A DNA stretch of 64,000 nucleotides from Fragilariopsis cylindrus CCMP1102 (Eukaryota; Bacillariophyta; Bacillariophyceae; Bacillariales; Bacillariaceae): assembly GCA_900095095.1 (NCBI GenBank), contig FMBT01000365.1:124001-188000 (forward strand), written 5' to 3'. A program made the position numbers and the translations under genes. The notes below the pieces were generated by a model, which had not been told where the DNA came from, made no database searches, and saw only the letters and a list, made by a program, of their open reading frames with translations. Position 1 is the first letter of the stretch, and the number at the start of each line of letters is the position of its first letter. Positions 10,912 through 23,288 of the stretch are shown here, one piece after another.

Positions 10912-12357
10912 ATGCCGAGCTCGAGGAGGATCACCAACAAAAAGAATAACAAGAAAAAGGTCAAGCAAAGACCCGCTTCAATTCAAAAGAAAAATGCTCC
11001 AGAACCTACTGTAAATGAATTACTGGAGGCAGCATCGGCTGCAACGGAATCCTTGGACATTGATCGTGCGTATCAGATCTTTAGTTGTGCAGCGACTATT
11101 TTGCAAAGAAAAGAGAACAACACTAATAATAAACAGCAAGAAGGGCGGGCAGATCTGATCCACGCATTGGAAAAGATGGGAGAGTTACAAGTGTCAATAG
11201 GCGATCAAGACCTAGCGAAACAACATTTCCTTCAAAGTCTGAAGTTATTGGAAGAAGGTCGTAAAAATGAACAGCAACAAGGTGAAAATAATTCAAAGAA
11301 TATAAGTTTCTATGAAACACATTCTAATCTCTGTTTTTATGTTGGTCAGTTATCGTTAGAAAAAGAAGCACTCGAAGCTTATCAACGTGGAATTCGTAGC
11401 TTAGAAGAATGCATTCAACTAGTTGCGAATGGAGAAGCAAGCGATGATATGCAGGATGACACCGACACGCAAAAACAAGAAGGGCCGTCATCATCATCAG
11501 TAATACACGACCTGATGAAACAGAAATTGTCTAGCGCATATTGCAACCTTGCCGAATTGTACCTTACAGACTTGTGTGAAGAAGAAACGGCCGAAAGTGA
11601 TTGTGAACAATATCTCGAAAAGGCTCTTCAACTCAAAGGTAGTGATGGAGAACCACCTGTTGATGCCCTACAAACTATGGCTAGTCTAAGATTGTCACAG
11701 CAAGACAGACAACTCGAGGCTGTTTCTTTTATTCTACGGTCATACGAAAAACAAAGAGTCGGATCGGAGGCATTGGCAACTCTGGTGGGTCTTCATCATG
11801 GAGGAACGAAGGATGATAACAACAATAAAATGAAAGAAGAAGAAGAAGAGGGGCAATCACGAGAGCTATTGGAAGTGGAGGCTGCCAACAACTTACCAGA
11901 GTTCGAATTCCGATGTAATACAGCTAAATTGCTACTTGAATGTGCTGGATTATTAAAAGATAGTAGGAAAAAGACGTCGTCCACTTCTGGTACTAACCAA
12001 GAAGAAGATGAATGTATTACAGCAGCCATTTGCGTTTTGGGAAGTCTTTTAGCACAAAACGATGAGGTGGTAGAAATTTGGTTCCTCACCGGTTGTGCCT
12101 TCGCGGGTAAGATACCACCATTGGTTGACGAAGCAAAATTTTATTTAGAACGAGCGAAAGAAATGTTAACGGACATTCAGAAGGCATTGAAAGAAGAATC
12201 TCAATATGTATGCGATTCCGAACGACAAGATTTGGAGGAACAACTCGAGATGAACGCGGATCAAATGCAGGATGTTCAATCTAAGCTTGATGAATTACCG
12301 GCCGAATTAGAAGAAGTTGATACTACTGATGATAAATTAATGATGAAAGAGGGTTGA
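10912..12357 (+). CDS. ACL4: TPR protein, RPL4 assembly chaperone ACL4-like
   Basis: Single-exon, 481-residue tetratricopeptide protein. The family chaperones ribosomal protein uL4 to the nucleus (family knowledge; assignment by similarity of layout). The N-terminus is basic (KKNNKKKVKQRP). TPR helices include LDIDRAYQIFSCAATILQ, ADLIHALEKMGELQVSIGD and LSSAYCNLAELYLTDL. The conserved C-terminal half has FRCNTAKLLLECAGLL, an AAICVLGSLLAQNDEVVEIW segment and a TPR helix FYLERAKEML, which are typical of Acl4 proteins. Low-complexity Glu/Gln stretches sit between repeats. The chosen ATG at 10912 follows an AT-rich leader; AATAAA-like signals occur just after the stop. Another TPR protein cannot be excluded. 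Confidence 0.7.
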   Translation: MPSSRRITNKKNNKKKVKQRPASIQKKNAPEPTVNELLEAASAATESLDIDRAYQIFSCAATILQRKENNTNNKQQEGRADLIHALEKMGELQVSIGDQDLAKQHFLQSLKLLEEGRKNEQQQGENNSKNISFYETHSNLCFYVGQLSLEKEALEAYQRGIRSLEECIQLVANGEASDDMQDDTDTQKQEGPSSSSVIHDLMKQKLSSAYCNLAELYLTDLCEEETAESDCEQYLEKALQLKGSDGEPPVDALQTMASLRLSQQDRQLEAVSFILRSYEKQRVGSEALATLVGLHHGGTKDDNNNKMKEEEEEGQSRELLEVEAANNLPEFEFRCNTAKLLLECAGLLKDSRKKTSSTSGTNQEEDECITAAICVLGSLLAQNDEVVEIWFLTGCAFAGKIPPLVDEAKFYLERAKEMLTDIQKALKEESQYVCDSERQDLEEQLEMNADQMQDVQSKLDELPAELEEVDTTDDKLMMKEG

Positions 12358-12570
12358 AACTTATATTTCTAAGGAAGATATAATAAATATTCTTAAATAG
12401 TATGTATCTCTTCTCTAATGTTCTTTATTTTTTTATGCCTATTTATTTTTTATACAATGCAATCATACCCAGAATATTATCATATATCCTATAACATTCT
12501 CGATATTAAATATATGCATAGTAATTTTCTTTCGTAAGATTACGATAATTTGAATAATACAGTCGTTCAT

Positions 12571-15500
12571 TTAGAAGTATGCATCAATGGATGAAACACC
12601 TGTTGTACGACGGATCATCAAAGCCAACTTGTTTGGAATGAATTCTTCCTTGATAGTCTCAATAGATCCATCCTTCAAGGCAATAACGTACTTCTTAGGT
12701 GGAACTCCATACAGGTTGCTGCCATCAGGGTTGTGATACGTAACCTTAATTAGTCCAAAGAGTTTGAACGAAACAGTGTATTGACCGTCGTCATCCATGA
12801 TAGATTCACCAGCACTTTCTTCATCCTCAAACAACCACGAAGGAAGAGCAGGGACCAATTGAAACTCGACCTCGTCTTTCTTGTTAAGGTAGAACATATT
12901 TGGTCCGTAGAACATAAGCTGGTAAATATCCATAAACTCAGCAGTAGAACCAGATAGACGAGCCAAGAAACCCATGCCGTGGATATCGGGGTCGGGGAAG
13001 GCAGAGGAGGCGATAAAAGAGGAACATTCAGTAAGAGGGCGACCGTACTCATCTGGGTCCATAAAGGGAAGGATACCACCTCCCTTGTACTCATTGAAGA
13101 ATTGATCATAAAGCTTTCCACGAAGAAGCTGTAGGTAGTATTTGTACGACATATGCATCCAGATCGATTGGTTCTCCAACCAACCTGGAGCAAATGCAAT
13201 TTGACGACCCATGTCGTAAGACTGTCCAGTTAGACTAGCAGACAAGTAGTACATTTTAAGTTTCTCGTCACGTAGTTCAGATGTGAGAACTCGTTCGTAC
13301 ATATCGGTCATTTTCTTTTCATCATCTTGGATGGTCTTCATATAACGGACCGGACCCTCTAAAAACATGGGGAAGACACCAACCTTCATGGATTTGGCAT
13401 TGACGAGAGGAAGTCCTAACATAGTATTACTTCCAGTAGTTTCCCATTCAGTAATATCGTAAGAGAAAAATGATGCGGGGACTCCGGAAGTACCATCATC
13501 GTGGAATCCTTTTGTTCCAAAATCGTGAGCACGTTCGATACCAAGTTCAACCTCAGCGATCCAACGCTTCACCATCTTCGAAACCTTTGCTCCAGTGTAG
13601 GTGGTAGTATTTCCAGCAAAATAAGTTTCGACATCACTACGGTATGTTTCACGTGCAGTTGCAACTTCGTCCCAGTAGTCGAATAGAGGCTCTGGAACAT
13701 CATGTGGAAGAGGGAATCTATCCTTGTACTTTGCTGCTTGTAATTTATCAAGGGATGCTTCAACGGTAGTTATCATGGTGCCAAGTTCAACGGGTACAGA
13801 AACATCGCGGTCATAACTGTCAACAACCTTCTTTACGTATTTCAAAAGCAAGAGCAACTCGTACGATTCGGGCATACCACTACCAACCATACCTGGAAGA
13901 CCATTCATACTATCTAACCAACCAGGACGGCCACCTTCGTATTCGACACCCATACCCCATGCATCTCGCATTGCAAATTTGATGGATCCTAACAAGAAAA
14001 GCTTAGCAATTGGACTACTCGTGAACGTAACTCCTCTGTTGTTGTTATTGGTTCATTATCATTATCATAAGAAATTTGTGGAAGCGTATAAGAAAGATAG
14101 TGAGAAAAAAGAAAGGAGAAAAATCACATGCAAAAAAATATAAAAATAATAAATGTTGCTTTTACTTACTTTTTCGTTCGTTGCCAATTGGCCTCAATTC
14201 CGAGAAGACCAGTCTTGCCATTGCGGAAATTCTCTTGCTCTTTCGCCTTATCTTCGTCGTAATAGGTGGCATCGAGCTGCATAACGTGCTTGCGCTTTCC
14301 GTCAAAAGTATAGTCCAAGACGTACTTTTGGTCTCGCGGTTGAACGGTGGCAGTAGAAAAGAAATATCGAAGCTTGTTATCGTACATAAGTGCTTCTTCA
14401 CCGTCAGGGTAGATAGACAAATATGCTTCAATTAAGTCAATGTAGTAGTCCCAGTGATCAGCCCAGTATCCTGATCCGTAAACAGCCATTGCATGATCTT
14501 CGGCATCTGCCAAAATTGTGTTAACGTAGAACGAATCGTCGTCGGTACGATTAATATTGAGTTGATCAGCCAAATCGAAAAGTTGACCAGGTCGGAAAGT
14601 ACCACCCTTTAGAACATTTCCAAGGATTACTGCACTATTCGAATCCGTGGTAACCTTCTTCGCAACCTCGTCTGCTTTTGCAGGATCTTCGTAAACGTAA
14701 ACTTGTGCCTCTACAGTCAATGGTTCGTATCCATCAGCTTGGATGAATGAGAGAAATTGTTTCACATCAAAACTACCAATTCGTGGTGAAAATGTCACAT
14801 CATTACGTCTATTTTGTGCAATGTCACGGTAGTTACCCGGTCCTTGAGAAAAGTAGGTGGGCTCGATAGAAAAGGCATTATAATCACGTTCCAGGTCACC
14901 ATGGATACGAGAGAATGAATGATAAATTTTTACACCAGGATCTTCATCATAGGTTGTGTCACTGTCAACATTACCCAAAATTGTTGGGACACCTCCACGA
15001 AGGGAATTATCTAAGAACATTTGACTGACGGTGGAATCAAAAAGTGGGTTGGTAGTATTTGTTTCAACTCCAACGGTCAATTCGTTGATCATCGTTCGGG
15101 CACGATCGAATTTCGATGAGATAAAACCAGGCGCGGTTACAATTTTGGAAATTTTAGGAACTTCTTCGATGTGATCAGCACGGCCATAGACAGATGCGAT
15201 GGTGACGTTCTGACCAGGTTTAAGAGTAATAGACCGAATGGCAGCGAATGACGACGAGGTTTTAGCATCCCCATATTGAGGCTTATCCAAAATACCACCA
15301 ACAGAACTTGCATAAAGACCGTGGGGGTTTTCCAAACTGGTTGATTTTCCAAATACCTTATCCTTGTCAAAAACGATCGGTAATAACTCTGCTTCATTAT
15401 CATCAGATTCGATGAAAGAAAGACAATAATTTCCTTTCTCTTCAATAGTCACCTTAGCTGAATCGGATGGTTCGGTTGACATCTTGAAAAAGGGCATATT

Positions 15501-16593
15501 CAATGATTCATCGGCGTGGTGTACACCAAACCAACCTTCTAAAGTACGTCCCATACTCTTGAGCTGACCATCAAGCATTCCACCACTGGGTTCCATCTTT
15601 GCTAAACCATCAAGAATTTCTAATTCAAGATCAGTGGTGCCTGTATTTGTAAAGGTTGTACGACGGATCATTGCGGCAAAGTTTTCTTCTGGAAGAATAA
15701 AGTATTTCACCGCGGTGGTAAGATCGTTAACGCCATCAATTTCTTGGATTTCAACTTCATTGGTACCAACGAACAAGATACGCTTAGGTTTGTCAGCGTC
15801 ATCATCGGCCTTGTCGAGGATACGACTACGATCAGAGCTAAAGGGTTCTACCTGGAAAGATGATCCAGTTAAACTAGCAGCAGCACCCTTACGAGTACCT
15901 CTCACAAAGGTACGGAACCCAATGTAGGGTGTAACTTGATACGCCTTGTTGGCAGCGTTAAATTCTAAAAGTGGATAATCCTTTGATTCGACACCGAATG
16001 TAGCAATTGCCTGCCCACGATTCACATAAAATACCCAAACTGGCTTTCCGAAGAATCCAGCAACACCAGGAAGGAATGAGGCAAAGTTGGACTTTGCATC
16101 GTAATCCTCCATGACGAAACGCTCTGTTGTGTTAATACAATAATTGTTCAAGTTGGGAAGGGAAAAGCAATAGAAAATTGGAATGTCAGTTTGCTTTCAG
16201 TCCCAAAATGAAATAATAAATTATAAATAATATTGCCGCCGTAACCGTATTAATAATTAATAATAATCAATCAATTAATTATTACCATATTGAATACAAT
16301 AGAGATTAAAATAAATTATGTGCGTCTGTGTGTGTGTACTTACTCAAATGGTCAAAAAGCTTTACAGATCCATCCTCATTGAGTGGAAGACCAGATTTCT
16401 TTATAGCAGCATCGGTAGATGCACCTGCAGGTTTATGGATTGTAACAGCTAGAAGAATTCCAACAACAACAATAACAGCAGCAATCATCCATTTCTTTGT
16501 GCTTTTTCCTTTGTTGTCGGATGGATGTGATCCATTACCGTTGATGGGTTCATATTCCCCATTCTTCTTGGAGTCATGTTGATAACTTGCCAT
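12571..16593 (-). CDS. Membrane-anchored GH94-type glucan phosphorylase-like protein
   Basis: Exons 16593-16344, 16123-14170 and 14035-12571 (introns GTAAGT...AG) give 1222 residues. Residues 35-52 form one hydrophobic helix (WMIAAVIVVVGILLAVTI) after a short cytosolic tail, a type II signal anchor, so the enzyme should face the lumen or vacuole. The body resembles cellobiose phosphorylase-like enzymes of the GH94/GH149/GH161 group: GYWADHWDYYIDLIEAYL near 630 and GWLDSMNGLPG near 772, corresponding to the WNDGLN-type segment with the catalytic Asp in GH94. The length fits GH149/GH161 beta-1,3-glucan phosphorylases better than GH94 (about 800). A role in turnover of a beta-1,3-glucan such as chrysolaminarin is inference. 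A sugar phosphorylase is well supported; the exact substrate is not. Confidence 0.75.
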
Positions 16594-17200
16594 GGTTATA
16601 GTAGTAGTCTCTGACTTTTTTTAATAATTGGTTGGTCTGTATACCTAAAATATCTTTTTCTTTTTCTTTGTCTCTCTCTCTCTCTCTCTCTTCCAATCGT
16701 CACAATTCAGATTCGTCAACGACCCTTTTTTCAAAAGTTCAACAATTTATGTTTGTATAATGATATTATGTATTGTGTGGTTTGTGTGGGTGGTACACAA
16801 AGCAATAGGAGTATCCGGAAGGAAAATCTGTCGTTTGTCGTAAATCTTTCACTGCTGGCTGTGTCTACACGCACGTCGTCGATTGTCGAACGAAGTGTCG
16901 AAGCAAAAATTTGAAAGATTCTGAAAAATGATGGAAATACAAAAAAGACACTGGAATTCACGTAATAATAATCTGGTGAGACAGATGTTTGTTCATTCGT
17001 TAAAGATTCGATGGCCGTGAATTTGCCTATTCATCATTCATTCCTAATTCCATCAGATTCTCCGTGCATTTTCTTCACACGGGACTGAGCGGATGCCGTA
17101 CAGGCGTCCTCTGCTGTGCAATGGCGTACTAGCACTACAATAAGGTGTGGATGCAACTACTACGCGATAATGTACTTCGCAAACTAAAGCAGAAAATGCC
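16594..17200. other. Upstream region of the phosphorylase-like gene
   Basis: About 600 bases holding a (TC)n tract near 16671-16691 and normal CpG content, which sets it apart from the CpG-poor stretch that follows. Presumably contains the promoter of the minus-strand gene. No gene seen. Confidence 0.4.
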
Positions 17201-19870
17201 GAGAATAAAGTTGAACTATGAACGTCTTCTGGAAGGCCTCAAACTACTAGTACCATTACAAATGGCTACTTGAAGAAGCACATCATTATCTTGTATGTAC
17301 ATAGCAAGTGAATAATGAAAATATTGTACATATTAGAGTACAATGTACGTATGCATTCTTTCTCCCATAGAAATCACAAAAAGAATGAAGATGATAGAAT
17401 CAACCAAAAAGATAAGATATAAGCTCAGATACACCTTGATAATATTCCCTATCATAATATTATCAATGGTATATCATAGTAATAAATTATTGACACAAGT
17501 GATATTTCTGCCATTCTAGTACATATTTGCTAGCTGCTATCATGATACTTAGATCAGTTGCACCCTTCCATACCATGCCATGAGACCAGCAGAGTAAGTA
17601 ACTTAATTGCCATTCATTGTGAGGATATAATTTTATTCTCAAATCCTTTGGTACCATCACTTTCTGGTTGGTAGACACCTTGACCTGCTCAGTGGTGGCC
17701 TTGTCCTCCTCCTCCTCCTTACCAGCCATCAACATTTGTTGCTACTGATGCTGAGCCGGATGATCTGTGCTTTGAGGTTGTCAATATCTATCTGTTGCAT
17801 TCTCTGTTGTGTAAGGCAATATGCCATTTTCATTGCTGGTGTTCATGGTTTTGTTCATGGTGGTGAGGCTTAGTACCTGTGGTTGTTTGATTGTTGTTCA
17901 TAGATGGAGTTCCTGTCAAACTCGAATAGAAAATTACTGTGGTGTCTGTTGTAGGCCTTCTTGAATTTGCACATTATTGTTGGCAATACTGAGGATCTGC
18001 AAGGAGTCTATTGACGCATCAAACAACTCAGTCGCTACTTTGCCCCCTATTGCCTAAAAAAGGAATGACAGACAACAACAGCTAATAATTCATCACACTG
18101 CTGCCTCTCCTGTCCTGCCTTGGTAATTGCTAACTAGATTTTACTGATGTCTGTTTATGTAAAGTACAATTATTATTATCTAATGCAACAATATCTACCT
18201 ATAGCAGGAAATCCTGTCAATCAAACCACCAAAAACCACCCTATGGAGGTAATACTTTGGGGCTGGCCATATCCCCTGTCCTTTGTCATATATTTGATAT
18301 ACCAAAGTATAACAAAATATGATGTCAAAGTATTTTCATGCTCCAACCATGCAGAAGATATCAAATTCACTAGAGAAAAACCACCTATAATAATATGCTA
18401 GTAGTAGCAAACAAGGTCAAGTAGTATTGCTCTCATGAGAATGTAATAATTGTATGAAAAAAAAAGCACTGGTGCAACATGATAATATGCAATAAGAGCA
18501 GCCCTGTTGCATTTTGAATGGGGGTATGTAAAAATATGAAAACAGAAGAATTGTTCCAGAGACTGGCAACTCAAAGTCTAGCAGCCATTATAGGAAAACA
18601 TAGAAGGTAAATAAAGAAATGTGAAGATGAATTAAGTGAACAACAGATTCAATTATGGACCCAAAATAAATACAGAAGAAGACCCAGTGCATAGGTCGGT
18701 AATAATAACGGTGGAAGAGATACAATGCTGGAGCACTTGATGGCATGAAAAAAGAGCTTACAGATCTCTATCCAAAAAAAGAGCCTACAGGTCTCTATCC
18801 AAAGTTACAGGTTTCTATTCAAAGAAAAAATAATTGGTTTGTACACCTATGGAAACAAAATTTCTTTCTATTCTATACTATCACTTCTATGTTTTCTGGT
18901 GAATTCTCCATCCCTAACCCAGTAGTTAATAACATCAATTTTCAGGATGCAGTGGAGACCTGGCTCCAATTGATGACAGATCCTATACCCAATTCTGAAC
19001 CTTTCCAGCTCCTGCTACAGAGACAGTAAGGTCATATTCTTTCTCCGGGATTATTAATATTGTATATTCTTCACTAGTTCTATTGTGCAAACCATATGAA
19101 TTTGATGATCTTTGGTTGTGTGTTTGACTCATCATATTTTTGTAGTGTTACCACACTAGGATGAAATGCTTAAAATTCCTCCTGAATTTTGTGAAAATTT
19201 AGGAAACAACTCATTAGTTATTGTTGATTCCTTCCTTGATATATATTCTTATTCATTCATAATAATTAGTGTTTGATGGTGAAATTGCTGTCTGGACTGA
19301 CCTAGAGATAATAATTGAGATTGCTCAAGATGATACACTTGAACAGCGGACACATGAATGCTCAGGTTGTTACAATAGTAGAACAAGACTGGCAGGCAGA
19401 ATTTTCACTCTTAGTCAGTTGTCAGTAAAATGGCTGCAAGACTGGCATCCATCAACACATGGTGAGTAAGTTGACTCATTTGGAACTGGAACAATATGAT
19501 TGCTTTGTTTTTACATGGTCCCAAGACATGCAGCAAAGGTATTGCTTGACTAGTTGGAGGTAATTGGACTACACCCAACAAAATGGTTCTTTTGATGACC
19601 CACCTCTCTCAGCACTCCTGCTAGGACTGTCAATTGCCAACAAGTCTGGCAAATAATGGACAACAATAATGTACAGGAATCAATTTGGCTCAACCAAAAG
19701 CCAGTCCGGTTTCTGCTTCTATTTGCCACAGGTTGCTCATACCACATGTCGCTCCTGCACCAATTCAATCTCCATCAGAAGTGGCCACAAAGCCCTGTTT
19801 TAACCATGCTGATTGCTGATACCAAAAATCTAGTGTGTTTGATTTCCCAGACCCTCCACGCACTTTCGTT
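17200..19870. other. Gene-free, CpG-depleted intergenic island
   Basis: About 2.7 kb with only short, unrelated reading frames and no recognisable family. CpG is nearly absent: many 60-base lines have none, whereas neighbouring coding lines usually have several. TpG and CpA are common. This is the signature of methylated sequence that has decayed by cytosine deamination, so it is probably an old repeat or transposon remnant, but I cannot name the element. Short frames at 17487-17735 (minus) and 18745-19029 (plus) have no motif and are not called as genes. Confidence 0.45.
18754..18827 (+). repeat. Three imperfect tandem units of 23-27 bp
   Basis: Units start at about 18754, 18781 and 18804 and share the core TTACAG-TCTCTATCCAAA. 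Lies inside the CpG-poor island. Confidence 0.7.
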
Positions 19871-20184
19871 GCGGTTACGGTAGTAGAATATGATATAGGT
19901 CTAGTGTTACAGTAATCATACACATCTTCAAATCATCAAATACAACTCTCAAGAATACCGTACATGACAATAATCTTTACGGAACTTAAGTTAGTATTTA
20001 CCGATAGTCATATCTATCTCTATCAGAAGAAGTATTTATAACGATCACATACCGTATGCTGTAGAGTAGTAATCGATTGTTCCCTTGCTTGCTGTTGTTT
20101 ATTTACTTCCTGAAGAACGAAAATAACGAAACAAATAAATCTACTAAATACTTAACGAAACAAACAAACAAACAAACAACAAGC

Positions 20185-22241
20185 ATGTCGAGTGGAGGGA
20201 AAGGAGGGAAATCTCTTGAGCTCATGCAGCGGCGGCTGTTGAGCGGAGAAGGCCAACAACAGCAACAAAATGATCAAACGCCACCTACCCAAACATCGCA
20301 AGCGGCTACACAAGCGTCTACAACACAGGCGCCAGCAACAACTACAGCGACAGCACCAGTACCAGCGCCAGCACCAGCACCAGTACTAGCAGGACGACCC
20401 AAAGGAAAAGACTTCAATGCAATGGCGAACCGTTTGGGAGGTCCTCCTCCTAATTCATCTCCAGTCGCACCTGCTGTACCTGCTCCTGCACCTGCTCCTC
20501 CTGCCGCTGCCGCTGCCTCCAAAGTAAAAGTCAAGGGGAAAGATTTTTCCGCAATGGCTAATCGAGCTGGAATGCCCCCGGCTCCTCCAGCGATGGGAGG
20601 AGGAGGAAGCGTTGTTCCAGCTACTCAACAAACGGATGCTGCTCGACGACGAGCTCAACAAATGCAAGCGGCGGCTCGAGCGGCAGCTGGGCTACCACCA
20701 CTCGACAGTCCCACCGCCCAACCTACCGGTAGTCCACCACCGATCAGCACATTAGTTGGTTCTCCCGTTCAGGCTTCGCAGCAGCAACAGCAACAGGGGC
20801 AACTGCCCAACGTAAGTTTCATTTATTAATATCTTATCTTGATTTTTAAAATAGTTGTTGACGTTGCTTTCGATGAATATTTATGTCGTGTTTCATTCTA
20901 TAGTTATCACTTTTTATTTTTTTTATTCTCCTTACAAGAACTAATTCATTTTCTTCTTCTTAATTTTACTTTTTTCTTAATTCATTTCAATTTATATTTT
21001 TATCTACAAATACGTGTACTAAACACAAACAAAAACAGCAGCTTCAACAGCCACAACAACCACAACAACATCACAGTGTGGGAGGAAGTACTAGTCGAAG
21101 CCAACCACCACAATCACTTCAACCTGTACAACAGCATCAGCAACATCAATACCAGCAGCAGCAATCACCACCAAAAACTCAGCAGCAGCAGCAGCAACCG
21201 CCACAACAACAGCAGCATCAACAACACTCGCCACAACAAGCGATTCCGAGTGCCCGTTATGGTCGTCAACCCCAGCAACAGCAACAATTTCAACAACAAC
21301 ACCCACCGCAACAAAAACCGCAGATGACGCACAATACTAATCAGCCGCCGCTGCAGCAGCAGCAACATATACAGCAACAACCACCGCAACAGCAACAGCA
21401 AGCACCACCAAAGCAGGTGCAGCAACAGCTACAGCAACCGCAACCACCACCACAAAAGCAGGTACAGCAACAGCAACCACCACCGCAAATTCCTCAACCA
21501 AAACCTACCGTCGCAGTGGCGGCTAAAAAGGTGACAGCGCCCAAACAGGGAGGAAAAGCTGTACAACGTAAAGCTAGTAAAACATCCTCGACCGGTGCTG
21601 CTAGTCGACGAGGATCCAAGACTACCAAGTCGACGGCTGAGGATCTCGCTAATAAGACATCCCCGGAACCTACTACCGCGGAGGGTCGTCTCTCCTTGAC
21701 TGCTACCACCGCTATTAGTAATCGAGGTAGCGGGAAGAAGGTATCCGTCAAGGGTGGTGGATCAGGACCACACATGGCACCGTTAGTCGGTCCACGAATT
21801 GCTGATTTGGTCCGATCAATTGATCCCAACTATGGTATCGAACCTGATGCAGAAGAGCAGGTATTGCAACTTGCGGATGATTTCTTAGACAAGGTAACAA
21901 AGCAGGCTATCCGATTGGCTCAACATCGTGGATCTAAAACGCTTGAAGTACGAGATTTGCAAATCGTCCTTGCAAAGAACTTTGGTATTGTCGTTCCTGG
22001 ACTTGGTATGCCTCCCGCTCGTTCCATCAATCGTTCGTCAGTAACGAGCAAGACTTCGGCAACAGCTAGTGGATCCAACAGCAAATCGTCATCATCATCA
22101 ACATCAGGACCGGGATCGGCGACGAAACGGAATTCTTCTACCTCCATCGGCGGAGAAACAACTAATAGTGCCCGTAAAAAGGCAAACATTGGTTCTCAGG
22201 AAGGTGCTGTAAGTGGGGGAGCGTCGGCATCTATTATCTAA
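20185..22241 (+). CDS. TAF12: TFIID/SAGA subunit TAF12
   Basis: Exons 20185-20811 and 21039-22241 (GTAAGT, phase 0) give 609 residues. The C-terminal part carries the histone fold: GPRIADLVRSIDPNYGIEPD then EEQVLQLADDFLDKVTKQA and LEVRDLQIVLAKNFGI, about residues 450-530, diagnostic of TAF12, which pairs with TAF4 in TFIID and SAGA. The N-terminal 400 residues are low complexity, Ala/Pro-rich in exon 1 and Gln/Pro-rich in exon 2, and repeat the block KGKDF-AMANR twice in exon 1 (about 75-82 and 119-126). The start is the ATG at 20185 (MSSGGKGGKSLE), not the upstream TTG. The acceptor is a CAGCAG tandem, so two mature forms differing by one Gln are possible. Converges on H2A.Z. Confidence 0.93.
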
Positions 22242-22637
22242 ATTAAGACATACAACATAATAGTGCAGAGCAAACAAACTAACTAATATAGCTAACTAGC
22301 TATAAAAAATGGGTACAATACTAACAAAATAAGTGGTAAAAATAAATAAATAATAGTTAATTATAATATGTCTTTAGTTCGTTTAAAAAAAGTCATATAT
22401 ATATCTATTGAATTTGCAACACAGATAACGTAGACTACATAATAATGATGATGATGATCTGGATAAGAATTACCCCCGACTATTTTCCCCCATGGGTCAA
22501 AGGTATCAAGAAGTTTGAGAGAACAAATGTTTCTTCCTCGAGTTGCGCTACTATTATCACAATCACAAATCACCGAGGAAGGGTTGGTTAAAGAATTTAA
22601 GGTTAAAATAATACACACTTTTTGTCTCTTTTTTTGT
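22242..22637. other. Convergent spacer between TAF12 and H2A.Z
   Basis: 396 bases shared by the two 3' ends. AT-rich, with AATAAATAAATAA near 22341-22354 as a likely TAF12 polyadenylation region and a short ATG/ATC repeat near 22443-22457. No gene. Confidence 0.5.
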
Positions 22638-23288
22638 TTAGAATTTGGCTTTCTTTCCCTTCGATGACTTATTGATGAGAGATTTGTGGATATGTGGGAT
22701 GACACCACCCCCAGCAATAGTCGCCTTGATTAATGCGTCTAATTCTTCATCACCACGGATGGCAAGTTGTAAATGACGAGGTGTGATACGTTTCACTTTC
22801 AAATCCTTACAGGCGTTACCGGCTAATTCTAATACCTCAGCTGTTAGGTATTCTAAGATAGCCGATGTGTATACGGCAGCAGTTGCACCAACACGTGAAC
22901 CTTGATGGACAGAATTCTTCAAGAAACGATGCACACGACCGACAGGAAATTGAAGACCGGCCTTCGAACTTCGTGATTGTGGTGCCTTCTTACTGGTTGG
23001 GGCTTTTCCTCCCTTTCCACCCTTACCTCCTTTTCCACCTTTGCCAGACTAATGGACGTTAATAAAATCAGAAATAGAAACAAATATATATATATGATAT
23101 AATATGATATGAGCATTGTATATTAGTAAACGAACTCATTCTCAAATCGAATTGAATTAAAAGGCCATAAAATAGTATCTATCTTATTTCAACACCAATT
23201 ACCAGTCACTGTTAGGTAGAAAGAATACAAGCACAATTCGACAGCTGTCTACTAGTACTACTACTGCTATCTTTAACATACGTACCAT
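22638..23288 (-). CDS. H2AZ: Histone variant H2A.Z
   Basis: Two exons, 23288-23286 and 23048-22638, give 137 residues. Exon 1 contributes only the ATG, followed at once by a GTACGT donor; exon 2 begins [14 protein letters not shown]. The fold is highly conserved: [52 protein letters not shown]. The segment [20 protein letters not shown] is characteristic of H2A.Z rather than canonical H2A. The N-terminal tail is a run of GGK units available for acetylation. H2A.Z marks promoter-flanking nucleosomes. The 237-bp intron lies between the start codon and the body, so promoter, first exon and intron together occupy 23049 upward. Confidence 0.95.

Noticed and set aside
14076-14431. Plus and minus frames over the glucan phosphorylase intron
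   Set aside because: They span an intron and use the wrong frame of exon 2.
18745-19029. 94-codon plus-strand frame
   Set aside because: Starts inside a short tandem repeat in CpG-poor DNA; no motif, no homologue recognised.
20839-21327. 162-codon plus-strand frame
   Set aside because: Overlaps the TAF12 intron and reads the Gln/Pro repeats out of frame as Asn/His.
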